A stretch of DNA of 64,000 nucleotides from Struthidea cinerea (GCA_013397865.1 VZTI01005325.1:3998100-4062099); one strand, 5' to 3'; shown: positions 14,162-27,966, counted from the stretch's first letter. The notes: generated from the sequence alone by a model not told the origin. Translations and numbers: made by a program.

Positions 14162-14187
14162 TAAAGCTCACAGTGTTGTGAGCTTTA
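14162..14187. repeat. Perfect 11-bp inverted repeat with 4-base loop
   Basis: TAAAGCTCACA (14162-14172) and TGTGAGCTTTA (14177-14187) are exact reverse complements around GTGT. It resembles a terminator-type hairpin, but in a vertebrate intron no such role follows. Confidence 0.88.
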
Positions 14188-17100
14188 GCTGATGGGACAG
14201 GGGGTGGTTGGTCCAAGATCCAATAACCTCCTGTCATCTCTGGGAACCAAGTTATGTAAGTGAAATTATAATTAATTAAATAACTACTTTCTTCCTGAAC
14301 TTGGATCGTGCCGTTACTCGCCGTTCTTGGTACATCACAGCAACATTCAAATGTCCAGAAACTCATAGGATGTGTTTCTTTGCATTGCAGTTGCTCAGAA
14401 AAACTGCCTTACAAATGTCTTAGAGATTTTTTTTTACTTTGGCAACCAGTGTATTTCTATAAACATTCCCACAGTGGCATTTTGCAAAGTTCCTTCAGTT
14501 ACACATTCCAAGGTATGTTAGCACACCAGCAAACTGGTGGAAAGCTTAGTGCCAGTTTTGTCCACCAAACTGATGTAATTCCACTCTCTTTTTCCAGGGG
14601 CAAAGTTTTCTGTTTTGAGTCGTCAGATGTTTGAAGTATTTCAAGGATCATTCATCTTAAATTTCACTAACTTTTTCTGCCTTTAGTGTTTCCTGTTGGC
14701 TACTGCAGACCCTTGAGACAACCAGCAATAGCAAAGACTTGGTAGAGTGACTTCGATGGAATTGAAGCAATATGAAACTGAGACTGTGTATGAAGATATT
14801 CTTATAGAGTTTTCTTAATGAAGGGTAAAGGTGATAACTTGTTTTGTGTTCAGAGATAGAACTGGCATTATTTCTCTTCCCCAGAAACACTGGGCAAATC
14901 TTTCAAGGAACAGTGTTGTTTTAAACCCTCCCACACTCCCGTATGCAAAAAATTGCTGTGTAAGGTTGTTCTCTTTATATTACAGAATTGTCCAGAAGTC
15001 CTGCAGCAATTAATTTATCATGTAACTTACATTTTACGTAGTTAAAATAATGTCTTAGCATTCACTGAATGTATTATCTGTAGCTTAGAAGAAAAATATT
15101 CAGTATTTTAAGATGGAAGATAACTCTGCTAAGGGCGTCCCGTCATTTTCCCGATTTACCACTTCATTTTCTATTCCCTTTCTCTTTCTACCCTTGATTA
15201 AATACTGTGCTATGGTGCTCATGAGAATAATTGGGATGAGCAGAAGCATTACTAACAGGAAAAAATTGCAGCCTCCAGCAAGTACTTTTTCTTATTAGTC
15301 AATGTGCCACCTTATAAGAATGTGATTAATTTCAGATCAGAACTTCACTTGAATGATGTGCTGATGTAATACTGTATGTAGGTCATTTGTTCTTCCAGCC
15401 CCCAAAAATCTGCTGGGAATCAAGGTAGTCCTTGTCTTATTTTTATATCTGTGATGACCACTGATGAAAGAATAGCTTTTTATACTAATGCTGTTATCTT
15501 TATTAGGCAATTTATCTTGGTCTGAAGCCTAACACTACAGAATTAGTAGTAATACAGTAGTTGGAAGTTTTACTTTATTCAAATAAAAAACTGCTGGTAG
15601 GCCCATTTTGATAGAACTGTACTTGTGGAGAATTGGCTGTAGTACAGGAATGGAGACTGCATCTCTCTTTTGACTGTGTGATGTCAGTAGGGCATTTGAA
15701 AAATGCAGGTTCTGCATAGTTGTTATTGTAGTGCATGTCCTGAATTATCTTGGATCTTGAGATGAAAAAGGAAAGAAGAGCAAAGCATTGATACTTGCTA
15801 AGCTTGGCTTTCATCAGGAGTGTTGATGTTGGTACTAGGATTGGATGGTAATAAAACCAGCTGGGTCAAAACTGTGACTTTTGTGGATTATTCCATACAG
15901 TCAAACAATACCTATTGGGGAAACAGTAAGGCAGCTGTGTCTGTCTACAACAACCATGGAGACGGTTTAAAAAAGGCAAACATTCTGATTCCTAATTATA
16001 TGGAATTGGTTTGTGTTCGTGTGAGATTTGCGTAGTATGTCTATGATTTCTGCCTTGAAAATCAGGAACTTGTGTTTGTGCTGCGTATCAAGAGCATCTT
16101 AAAAAAAACCCACAATACCACAACTCCAAGACAAAACTACAATACCTGGCATGAAAATGTCACAGCAATAGTAAGGAAGGAAAGGTATATGCTTATGATT
16201 GTATCAGACTGTCAGGAACTTGGGGAAAGAAAGGCTGAATATTCAGCTAAAGTGAGTTGGAGGTAGGAGGATTCTGAATTTTGTTGGTTTTAAAATAATT
16301 TATATTTCACTGAAATTACATACTTCTGGCTTCTGGGACTTTATTAAAAGCATTCATTAGTGCTGCTTTCACAAAAAAATCCATTCTGCTAAGCTTTTTG
16401 TTTTAAATTCTAAAGAGTGAGAAGAGCATTTTGGCTTGCACAGCAAAACTGTTAAACAGCGCTCCCATTCCATGTGAAGCCAGGGAACAGACTTCCCTAA
16501 AACAGTAAGTGAAGGGCCCATGTAAAACATCTAGGAGAGGCGGTGATGTTAAGATGTTCAGTTACAGACTTTCTTGAGAATAAGCACTTTGAAGTAATCA
16601 CACTCGTGCCCAGCTGTTAGTCACACATTTCTGCTGCCCATTTGCTACTTGAAGGTAGAAGTGTGTTTCACTGAAGACTGCACTGTTGGGGAAGTAATTT
16701 CATTCATAAGTGAATAAATTCAAAAGTGCCATTTCTTGGTCTTGTTCCTGGCTCCTGTTAGTCAATGTGCAGTTCCAGTCCAAAAACCCTTCCTGAATAT
16801 TGATTAGCCTTGCATTTTAAGCTGGTAGAATGTAACCCTGTGTTCTGAACACCAACTTCTGTTTAAAGGAGTATGAGATAAGGAATAGTTGAAAATATTC
16901 TTGGTATGGTGATCGATTCATTTGCAAGTCTGTGGGATGGAAGGACAGTCTGAGGGACACTGCATGTAAACTCATGGCTGCTTCGTTGTCTTTGCCAACC
17001 AGCTGATTCCATGAGCTATCACCTTTGGATAAATTTGCAGAGCACCTACGATGCTGTGAACTTCTTGTGATGTGAGCTCTGAATATGCATGTGGACAGAC

Positions 17101-17400
17101 CTCACGTTGCTTAGATTTCACATAGAGAGTTTTGCTGCTCATTAGAGTTTACTGTTCAGAGACTAAAATTAAGCCTCAAAATTAATTACAAAAACCTATC
17201 TTTATTTGCTGACTTCTATTCTTAAAATTTAGTAGTAGTAATGACTGCCTTATCTGTCAGCATAAAACATAATTCTCTGGTATTGTATCAGCAGATGCAA
17301 ATGACTTTGAAATTTTTCTTCAGCGGTACTATAAGAAACTGTGGTGTCATAAAGTAATTTCATAACTCATAAATTTGGAGTCTAACTCTGAAGAGGAGAC

Positions 17401-17434
17401 TTTTTCATGATTGTTTTCTCACAATCATGGAAAA
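17401..17434. repeat. 14-bp hairpin with 6-base loop
   Basis: TTTTTCATGATTGT pairs with ACAATCATGGAAAA across a TTTCTC loop. Thirteen of the pairs are Watson-Crick and one (17405/17430) is a T-G wobble. Confidence 0.85.
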
Positions 17435-20400
17435 ATATTCTGTGTATTAAACAGCCATGGAATAGAGAAAATGCTTTGGTTGCTGATTTGAATGTTGTGT
17501 GAATTAACCTCTCCCTCTGTACCATGTCCTCAGGGAAATAGTTAGTTATCATTTGTATTTGTAATTGCTGTTTGTTGACCCCAGCCATGAGCTGGCAACC
17601 AAGAAGATTCACCAGCTGCCTGACTAGAAGTCAAGCTTTCACAGGCTTTACATGCAAGTAGAAAAGGAAGGACTTCTCTTAAATGTAAACACAAGATGTG
17701 ACTGATGATTAAAAAGGAAGTGTAACATAAGGAGTCTGGCGAGTGAAACAATACAATGAAGTCTGACATGCAGAAGATTGCAAATTCTTGGAGATCATTG
17801 AAAGAACTACCTTATTTGGTAAGAAATCCCATTTAATTTGCCCTAATAAAATCCAGAAAAGTCTCACGACTTCTACAGATGGGAACCTCTGGTTGTATAT
17901 GTATTTAATATGAGAGTTGTCTGAGAAGAAAGCCTCTTGTTTTATTACCTTATCACTACTAGAATATGATCACATGCCAGAAATAGCAGTATAACGTCAA
18001 GTGATGACCACTGTCTGTCTTCGTGTGGAATGAGTTTCTCCACATGTCAGTTCTGAACCTTGTTTCAATGTATGTCTCTCTTATCTCTTGTCCTCGGGGC
18101 CATGCACTACTGTGAAAAGCTTAATTCTGTCTTCTCCCTGACCTTCTCCGCACTAATGATGGGCTGCTTTTAGTTCCATTTGTATCACGTTGTGTTAAGG
18201 GCTGTATTATCAGCTAAAGCAGCGAGGATTATTAGTTATACTGTAGAGATTAAATTAATAGCTCTTTTCTGAGTGCACAGGCAATCTATGAATAGATTTA
18301 TCTTGATATGGAATTTCACTACCACCCAGTATTCAAAAAAGAAATGCAATCTTTAGCAGCTTTTCTTTTTGCCCGTTGCTGACTTCGAGTACAGTAAGAA
18401 TGCATAAGTCAGAGGCTGTTATTTTCTCTGATCTGAGTAGAAGCAGTTTCAGATGTACAAAAATAAACCTAAACCCATAATTTTTCTTTGCTTTGTGCTT
18501 GGGTTGAAAGCATCAGCTAGTCCTGTGTATCACATGAAACAGAAAACAGTGTTCACTATCCCGAACAGTTATTTTTATTGACAGTGGAACAGAGAAATTT
18601 AGAGTATCTACATGGTGTAGTGCATTACCATGTGATGTAATTTGTATGGATACAGAAAGTTGGTATGATTGTTATACTAGGGCTTTTTTATATCAGTAAG
18701 AGAAAATGACAAGTTGCCACTAAAGAACTTGCACTATGTTTCGTAGTATCTTCAAATCACCAGGAGTGGGCCAGAGTCCCATAACAAGATTATGCTCAGT
18801 TTAAGAACTCCCATGAAGAAATAAGGAGTGAGTCAGGTGATTGTCAATCACAAGTTGAGTTCTTTATTTTTTTTTTGAGGGGAACTTTCTTCTGAGAATT
18901 TAAAAAAAAACCCTTTTGACATAACTTTTCTTCAATTTACTTTTTAGAAACTCATTTTTTGTGAAGTGAAATTTTGAAGTATAAAGTTCCTATATATCAA
19001 GGTCAAAATGCAGTACCTTATCATCCTGGTTTTCGTTTGAAAAGAAAGCATGTGTGTGTGTTTGGTTGGAAAACAAGTGTAGCAGAGAATGCACTTGGAA
19101 CTTGGGCACCCAGAGTTAAATTTAACAGGATGCCAGCAAGCTATCAGGTCTGCACTGATAACAGCAATTATGTTGTACTTCTTGCATTCTGGGTAGCATT
19201 AATATTTAATTGTATAAACCTTTCCATTATACTCTAAATTTACGATACAGAACTCTGATGAAAAAATTGAAGGCAATTATTCTGTGGTGTCAGTAGCCCA
19301 TTTGTCTCTTTCAGAGATCCATGAAGTTGTCTGTTGATTGTTGTGCCTCGAAATTAATTTTTGATTACTTGGTTTTCTTAACACAAATAGACCACCAACT
19401 GCAATCCAAAGTCATTCTTTTGGGAAATGTGTCTGCTTTTTGCAGATCCCCTGCATTTTACCCAGGAGCTCATTTTTCCTTTCAGCCGCTCGGTGGCACT
19501 AGGCTTCTTCGGAACGATGATCGCTGCTGTAAAATGTGCCTGGGCTTCGGAGTAGAAGGCTGCTCGATGTCTTGTGTCATGTGATAGCTAAGCCTTTTGT
19601 TTAAAACATGGTTTATGTTTTCCTTATTTTATACAAATAGCAGTCAGAGAATATTTGGAGAGCATGCAGGAGCAGCATGCCACTCTGCGATGTAGAAACT
19701 GTGTTGAGGCATTGGGAAGAGAGCAAGCAGGGTTCTCTTGATTTTTTGGCAGGTGAGGCCCGTGGCAAGGAAGCCTCTTTGAGCTTTTTAGTTCTGATGG
19801 TGCCACTGTCATAGCCAGGGAACTGTAACCCTGCAGTGCTAAGAAACTGGCAGTGCCTTGACCTTGGAGTTGGGAAGGATATGAGTCCTCTCAGGAGTAA
19901 AGAATCCAGACAGATAAAGTACCATGGCATGTGGAATCCTTATGCTGCAGCTCAGCAAGGTCATGTGCCAAGCTTCAGCTGTGGAGTTCTGTGGTATTGC
20001 CTAAGGGGAAGAGATGCCTAAAGGCACTGGGTAGCTGGCAGGCTAAAGGAGTTCTCATGTGATGTGGAGGAGTGCTTTGAGTGAGGTGATGGACAGGCCA
20101 GCACAGCATGCTTCTACTCCGCCTTTGTAAGCATCAACTGGCTGTAAAAGAAATTTGCAGCTTTTTGAGTAGCAGAGCGAGAGTATCTAATTGTTCAGAG
20201 CTGTTGCTTAGTAGCAGTGCAGGTACTGTATGGAGGGCAAAATAAAATCCTACTATATTGAGGTATAACAGAATTTAGACTTGGTTTCCTTTTTACTATG
20301 CATTGTCTCAAGACATTTCAGAAAAGAGTGATTTAGTAGTAGACACTGTACACAAATGAAAAAGCTAAATTTCACGCTGTATGGCATCATGCGAAAAAAG

Positions 20401-23400
20401 ATACTATGTGAATTTTCTTTTTTTAATATTGCACTAAATCATGGGGTTTTTGTTTTGGTTTGGTTTTTTTAGTATAGAAACACTGCATAGAGATACTGAT
20501 TAAAAGACACCTTTGTCATTCTGCACAGGCATGGGATGCTGCAGCTGAAAGAAGCCATTCTGGCCGAGGCAGTTACAGCTCTCGATTTCCCACCTGGCTT
20601 TTGATTGTAGCAGATGCAATGCTTGAATCTTACTCTTCCAAATACCTGCTCTAGCTAAGCTTCTGCATTTTGCCTTTAAGACTGTCACTTTCCAATGCAG
20701 TGAATGTTGGTAAAGAGATCCAAAATTTCCCAGGGAAAAGACAAAAAAATTTTGTGCTTAGACAATGGGACCTCACCAACCTTATTCTCTAGGAAAGTAG
20801 GCTAATAAGTTGTCATTTGTAAAAGTTCATGTACTCTTCCACTGCAGACCTGGGAATAATAGCACTGCATAGTACTGAACTCTGGAATAGTCTTTATATG
20901 TGCTGGCTTTTCCACAATGATTGTGTTTGCTTTATGACTCCAGTAAGTGGAAAGAAGACAAAACCTAATTTTTGGTTAATCCAGTCTATACATACAGAGT
21001 TAAGGCTGCGGAAGTTATGGTCTTCGATGTTTGATCAGATCTTTTTGCTCAGCACATTCAGTAGTATCTAGTCTTTATGTAGCTTCTGCTGCCTGTGTCT
21101 GGAACATCTTTACCTCTGTACTTTTATTTTACATTAAAAGCAACAGCAGCTAGGAGAAGGAGCTTACATGCAGAAAAGCATCTTAAAAGTAGGGATACTG
21201 ACCAAGGAGCAACATGCCACTTTGTTTTGGATGTGTGAAGATGTCTGCTAATCCTTGTAAAAAGCGGTGTTGGAACCTGCTGACTGAAGTGAGGTTAGAA
21301 CCTGGTTGAGAATAAGTAGTTTTAACATCAGTAATATTGGTATACTGCGAGTACTCTAGAAGTATGATACTCAAAAGTATAGTACGAGTACTTCCTCAGT
21401 CTTGTAAACATTTGAAAATAATATCACTCTGCCAACTCTAAGACAGCAAATGTTTCCTGCTTAATACTTCAGCTTATTCTCTAGTGTCCTGACTATATAG
21501 GCATGGAAGACTGGTCTCACTTAAGAGACTAAGTTCTTTTTAGTATAAATTTGAAAATTTTTATATGCTGAATAAGATTTTTGTGGCAGGTATTCTCTAG
21601 ATAAGTTTATTGTGATGGGCCTACTGAACTTTAGTCCATGAGGATTCATCTTACTCATCTTACGGGATAAAAACCTGACTTCAGCACTGAGCAAGTCTGG
21701 GTTTTTGTGGTGTTGCTTGCTTAGAGTTGAAATGAAACAGAAACTGTTATCTGAACCTATAAGTGCCACTATCCCATTCAAAACAGAAGACTGTGTTTTA
21801 CTTAATTCTTAAAGAAAATCATAACCTACCCTGTGATCCTTTTAAAATCTAGACTATTGACCAAGAGGCTATCTTTTTTTAGGCTTCTTAACAATTTGCC
21901 CTGAGCACCTAGCCGTTAACAAATAATGAGAGCATTGATTCTATGGAAGGAAAAAACCCCAAACTGGAGCACATTAGACTATTAAATTAAAAATTTATTC
22001 CAATTAGTACTGGGGGGACTGCTTTCTAGCTTTCTAAATTAGGCAGCTGGGAATTGATGGCAAGTGAAAATCATTATAATTACAGTCTTTTTTGGTAAGG
22101 ATTTGAGAAAGTTTCTGACAGTGTCACCATGACCTCAAAGAGTTTAAATTGCTCTCTATACCGAAGATGCATAAATGCTGATTAGTGAAAAAGGTCTTTG
22201 GAGTACTTCCTAGCAGAGCTGAGCCTTTCCTGACTGTCCGAGGTCTATCTTGGCAGTGTAATAAGCCACCCATCTTCATTTGTTCAAACATCAGACTTGT
22301 CACATGCTCAGGGTGAAGAATTCTGTGACTTCATAGGTGATATTTAATGGCAAACCAGAGAGCCTTTAACAACGAAGTTGCTGATTCAGTGACTGCATTT
22401 TTTCACACATTGTCCTTCTAAACCAAAAATTTGCTATTTCTTTGCTGTTCTTTATTATATGCACATTATTTCTGTTAAATTTATAGGAAGAATAGGAATT
22501 GTCAAAGAAACACGGCAGATACCATTTAAACTGCAAAGCCACACAGTGAGTGGAAATAAATGGAAACAGAATTGTGGCGTAAAAGACCTGTAAGCAGAGT
22601 GAAAAACAAGTTTTGTGCTTTGCTTTGTGATAAATTCTATTTCTAATATTTTAGAATGTTGTTTTCTTCTGAACATCCAGATACTGATTCAATCTCTACA
22701 ATACTTGTATGACATTTGGGCCCCAAATGCATGTATATATAACATATGTTTTATGGAACATTATTATTTGAGTGTTCACTGGTTGGAATGCAGAAGCAAT
22801 TACATTTTCTTGACCTGATAATAAGAGGGGCTTGAGCCTGACATAAGTCTGATTTTTAAGCTGCTATATTGACTCAAATTGCTGAAGGATTGAATGTCCT
22901 GCCAGCAAGTAACAGTATGTGATGCAATTAACATTACTAAGGGTTATATTGTACTGAAAATGAACTGTGAGTTCATTGCCTTACAAAGGGAATCATCTTC
23001 AGCTTCTTCTTTAGGCTCTGAAGCAGTGATGAAACTAGGGCTGTTGTTGGGGTAGGCTGGACAGACGGGATGCCCAAAAGCTTCAAGCTAGCCTAATTAT
23101 CTTCCCAGGCCTTAGTTCAAGGGATGTTATACCTCTCCAAGAGTGTTGTGTTCTCAGGTCTTTCCACTTTGCTCTGGCAAGGAGATCACCCTCTTAATAG
23201 CTCACTGACTTCATCAACAGATAATTTTTTGGGGGAGCCAAATGCTGTGACACAGCCAGATTCTGTTGGTTATCCTTAGTTGTGGTTGGCAAGGTGAGTG
23301 GCAGCTTTGGTGCAGGTTTGGTCATCTCTGAATTCAGACATAGCAGCCAGGTGAGCTCTGATACCCGCATAGTGTTCTGCTCTTCAGCTGCACATGCCTG

Positions 23401-23943
23401 GTATGCCAAATTTTCCTGTTCAGGTGAAGCACCTGTGTAAATCATGCGAAAGAATTGGACACTGTTTCATAGATATTAATGCTGTATTAATTCTCTGGTC
23501 TACAGTCAAATACTTGTTAGAAGACCATGCATATGTAGATACTGAAAGAGATAGGTGTCTTAAGCATCAAAGTTTTGAAAGTACAGGGGAAGGAACAAAG
23601 CCAGTAAAATGTATGCACTGCAGGATTTCCAGCAAGTGGTTGTGGTTTCTGTCTCTGTGAGATTTCGTTAACTCTCCAAGATGGGATGTTGCATTTTGTA
23701 TTGCTGCTGTTGGTCAAAGCTTGTAACAGTTTGCCTTGCTTCAAGTTCCAAATTCACTGCCCATTCAACTGTGATAATAAAAGAAAAAAAATCTTTCTTC
23801 TGGACTAGCAATTCTAGTAATTGACATTGCACTTTTTCTTCCAATAAAAAAGAAAAAATCAAAACAAAACCCAAAGAAAGTGGAGAAAAGTATGCAGTAG
23901 TGGAAAAATGCCATTTGAGCAGAAGAATTTCTCAAAGAATGCT

Positions 23944-23993
23944 GTAAACCCCTGTTTACCAGAGCAGCTGTAGGCCAACGTTGCCATGGAAAC
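23944..23993. promoter_or_regulatory. Candidate enhancer core: inverted forkhead motifs plus a full RFX X-box
   Basis: GTTGCCATGGAAAC at 23980-23993 fits the RFX X-box consensus (two half-sites, GTTGCC and GGAAAC, separated by AT). Twenty bases upstream, TGTTTACC at 23953-23960 is a strong forkhead site (GGTAAACA on the other strand). It is mirrored by GTAAAC at 23944-23949. RFX factors and FOXJ1 are known to cooperate at genes for motile cilia. The assignment is by motif only; no conservation or chromatin data are available. Confidence 0.35.
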
Positions 23994-25680
23994 AGAAAGA
24001 ATTCAAATAATATTAGCCATAGCATATCTATTATATATTGCATTTATGACACTATACCAAAGGGTCACTTGTGGTTTCATTGACAGGGCTCACTTTTCAG
24101 TGATTTATCAACAATATCAGAGGCTAGAATTTAAAATTAGAAAAAGGTTCAGCCTTAATTGGCTTATAATAATATTGGGGAGGAAAAATATTTGTTTAAT
24201 CATAACTCTAGAAGAGTTTTGAGTTTTTGATATGCAGAAAGTTCTTAGTCTTTTCTTAGAAACAAAATCATTCTCAGGCCATAAAACAGATTATTCTCAT
24301 TTGGCATCCAAAAGTGCTGACTCCAACAGTATAGTGGTAGAACTAGAACATTCTTTTATTTGTAAGAAAAATCAATCAGTTCTTGAGCTTGGTATGTAAC
24401 TGTTTGGGTAAAGGGTTTTGAATTCAGCTGTGTCTGCCAGATGAATGTGGCTAGTACTGGATTGTGGCAGTAGGTGAATTGTTCTGATGTAGTTTGTCAG
24501 AACAATGATATTCTTTAAATAAGAGTTTGACATAGGAGTGGCAGGGGTTTATCAAGACTATAAATACGGAGGTTCTTCCTCTTGTATCCCCTGATTTTAA
24601 ATTTCTCTCTTTTTGTCATCCAGGTCATTACTAGTTCTATGGTTATAAGCTTTTTTTTTTTTCCCCTCTCTGTATTACTGGCTGAGAAAAGGCAAAAATA
24701 GAATTGAAGATTCCTTATGTGTCATAAAACAAATTTTGACCCTTTAAATGTTGGCTGAAGCTTTGGCTTGGGTGCTTTCAGGACACAAAGTTTCAAGAGA
24801 TGGAAGGTTGAGATGTAAGTTATGTTTTCAATTTGAGTGGTTTTGGAAAAAAATAACTGACAGATCCATGTGTTGAGCAACCTGTTGGACATTGCTTAGA
24901 TGTACTCACATCCTTAAGGTATATACAAATAAGCATCACAGAGTGGTCTAAATCACATCCCGTATAAATGCAGGATAGAGATGCTCAAGGAGCTTTGTCT
25001 GTGTTTGGCAGAAAAATCTGGCACGAGTGTAGAAAACTTTCCCAAAGCTGCGTGCTGATAATGACTGCACTAGAATGCTTGGATAACACTTTGCCTGTTA
25101 CAAAAGCTGTAAAAACATTAACTAATCCACAAAGCAGATTACATGTTGCAGATGTATCCCTCTGCTGGGAGGAAAGCATATGTGTATGTGAGTGAGGAGG
25201 AAAAAAAAAAATCTATTACAGCAGGCTTTATTTTGTCCCTTCAAGCTTTATTGCATTTCTTTGACTGTATTTTCATACTTTCTTAAGAGTCGGGATTTTT
25301 TCCTAGGATTCTGTTAATGAAATTGCAGACTGATGTATGAAAAATTTATACACCTTTTTCAACACAGAAAATCCCATTGTCTTGATTCTGTTTACAACCA
25401 AAGTGAATCTCAACACTCTAAAATTATTTGAAAGAGTGGTGACCATTCAGCAAAGCACCTCTCTGTCTGAAATTACATTTTTTTCCTTTTTTTCAGATAC
25501 GGTTCTCAGGCTTTCTGCTGCACAGAAGCTTTGGCACATATTCAGTGTGGCTCTTACTTTGATATTCTTGACAAATCATGAATTCAGGTTTAGGTGACTG
25601 CTGTCTTTTACCAAATTTGTCAAAAGCTGATCCTTATCTAGGTCTGACTTGAACATAGATTTAGTATGCTATGATAGATG

Positions 25681-25718
25681 CTTAAAATTGCTTAAATTTG
25701 CTTAAAATTGCTTAAAAC
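25681..25718. repeat. 10-bp tandem repeat, about 4 copies
   Basis: The unit cttaaaattg is repeated with a single A-to-T change in the second copy (cttaaatttg), followed by a partial fourth copy cttaaaac. A partial extra unit may precede it. Confidence 0.9.
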
Positions 25719-26397
25719 TAAAATTTAACTTCTGAGGCCACCTGTTGCCTCCCAGCTCCCTTCAGAGCTGTTTATCTGTGCCTGAGTGTTGCAAGTGGGT
25801 GTGCACATACCTGTATATAAGTGTATGAATTAAAGATGGCTGCTGAGTTAAAAATGGGATTGTTTAGGAGATGAGAAACAAGGCCAGTCTTGCTGGGATG
25901 TGGGTGCTGGTGACAGCACTGGTCCTTGCCATCACCCTCACTGGGTCTGTGGAGGCCAGGCTCTGCTCTCTCAGGTTTTGGAAGCTGGATACAAAGTGTG
26001 CTGCTTCTTCCCTCCTCATCTTCGCTCACTCGTCCTTGACGGTTTTGTCTTTATTAGCCTCCTCCCCAAACGGAAAGGGAGGGGACCTTATCTCCCTCTC
26101 CTATAGATCATCTAATATTTGGAATGAGGACTAGTTCTGAATCCATCACTCACCTTTCCTGCCTGTCATACCACCTTTGTTATCATCTTTCTGAGGTTTT
26201 TTATGTGTTTTCCTATGCATGGTTTGTGCAAATACATCGCTATTCTCTGTTTGAGTCTTTGGAACTTCACATTATTCATGTTGCTGTCCTTAGTAGCGTT
26301 ACAAAAAATACTTTTGTGGTGTTACCAGTTTTGCTGTTGGTGGCATTCCTGTGCTACAGAAACACTGGCTATTTCCCCTTCATTTTTGACTGACACT

Positions 26398-26436
26398 GTG
26401 GCAGGACAGGAGCATGGGCAGGTCCTGTCCTGCCAC
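26398..26436. repeat. Perfect 14-bp inverted repeat with 11-base loop
   Basis: Left arm GTGGCAGGACAGGA (26398-26411) is the exact reverse complement of TCCTGTCCTGCCAC (26423-26436). The arms are G+C-rich, unlike the surrounding AT-rich intron, so the hairpin would be stable in RNA or as a DNA cruciform. No terminal inverted repeat family was recognised, and the stem is shorter than a typical pre-microRNA. Confidence 0.9.
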
Positions 26437-27966
26437 CAGCAGTGCTTGGGCTTGGCTGTATTCCCCTTGTGTAGCTCCAGGGAGCTGGCTGGATCTGTGG
26501 CACAACGAGCCCTGTGTGAGTGCCAGCTTGAGACCTGTTGGGAGAATCCATTAGTTACAATCACTGAGGCAAGAGGAGCATCATTGCAGACATTGATTTA
26601 ATGCACAGAGAGAATCGAAAGGGCAGAAACAACAGTCAGATGGAAAGTACTGCTCTTCCCTTACATGGCCGAAAGAGCGCACACAGAAAGTATTTTGAAG
26701 ATACTATGATGGATCTGAGCTCTGTGGTTAGACAGTTGCCTCCACTGCTCATTTTCTGTCTTTGGTTCTTAAGGGCACATTAATTTATTATATAACTGGA
26801 TGTTCACATGTTAGCTACAGAAAATGTTCTTACCAAACATTGCAGCATTTATTTTTTCTTTTCTAAAGTCTTCAATTCATGCATGTAGCGAATGATATGC
26901 TTTTTGGGTGGTGCTGTTCAGAAAAAAAGAGCTATTTTAAGCTGCTCTTGGTATATGAAAGTAATCCATAAGCTTTACACTTGATGCAAAGATTTTTACG
27001 CTGTTGGCAGGGATTCTATGTTTTTAGAAGTTTTTCTGTTTGCTGGATTTCATGTACTTTCATTTTCCCTTTGAAGTGTTTGGGAGAGAGCAGAAGGGGA
27101 AATACTTCATTATGTCCATGAATTATTCAGGTACAGTTCTAGCAGCTAACATTACTTTAAATAGCTCAAGGTCTTTCTTTTTCCTTGAGTATGTCTCAGT
27201 TTTCATTCTTATGCTGATTGTATGCCATGTTCCTTTTTTGAATACAATTTTGATGAAGTACTATCCTTCGGCAATCTTTACAAATCATTTCAGTCTTGAA
27301 GTAAGTATTTAATTCTGTTCTTCTCCAGCATCAGATATTCAGTGACCCTCAGTAGATATAGGTGAATTGTCATGCATGTGAATTTACAAAAAAAAATCAA
27401 ATTATTCTCCCTAGAGTGTGTTTTCTATATACTCTTGCAAAAGCATTGATCTCAAGTAGCCTCCCACATATATTTTAGAGTGAAGGAAAAAAGGAATCTA
27501 TAATATTAAATATTAACATACTGTTATATTCTGAGAAGAATTTTACAAACCACATTTAGTACATCATTTCAGTGGGGAGGCATGAACATTAAATCCTTAC
27601 ATTTTGGAAATATCCCTCCCTCTCTCACTAATAACATACAAAAATTCGTATTTAGAAAATAGTTAAGAACAGTAACACAGAGGAAGACAATTAGAAAGAT
27701 GTGCAGAGGCCAACATGAGAGCAAAGGAAAGAAAAACAGAACAGAACCCAAAGTGAGTTTAAAATACTGTAATTGTAGTTCTAAAAATATCTTTGAAAAT
27801 CCAGTGATTGCTGCATAATCACTTATGCAAATGAGACCATTGCTATTATTTCGGCAGGGGAGAAAAGTGTTAAAAAATTATTCCCCTGAGGTTTAAGGCT
27901 TACCTGATGTAGTCTAAAGAGGCAGTGGGGCAGAATTACAGACAGTTGAGCAGAAATGCATTTCTC

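Larger units (their letters stand above)
10001..20000 (+). other. Intron upstream of the exon, second part
   Basis: Unique AT-rich sequence with two hairpins (14162 and 17401). No interspersed repeat or exon was recognised. The longest open frames (about 105-108 codons at 14308-14634 + and 19613-19930 -) show no recognisable domains. Confidence 0.65.

Noticed and set aside
14162..14187. Reading the hairpin as a bacterial-type terminator
   Set aside because: There is no following T run and the context is a vertebrate intron.
26203..26601. 132-codon forward open frame
   Set aside because: It lies in a GC-richer patch, has Cys/Leu/Trp-rich low-information sequence, no domain, no splice support, and other frames on both strands are also open there.
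27825..27832. Octamer motif ATGCAAAT, also at 37835
   Set aside because: An 8-base motif is expected several times by chance in 64 kb of AT-rich sequence, and no accompanying motifs support a site.
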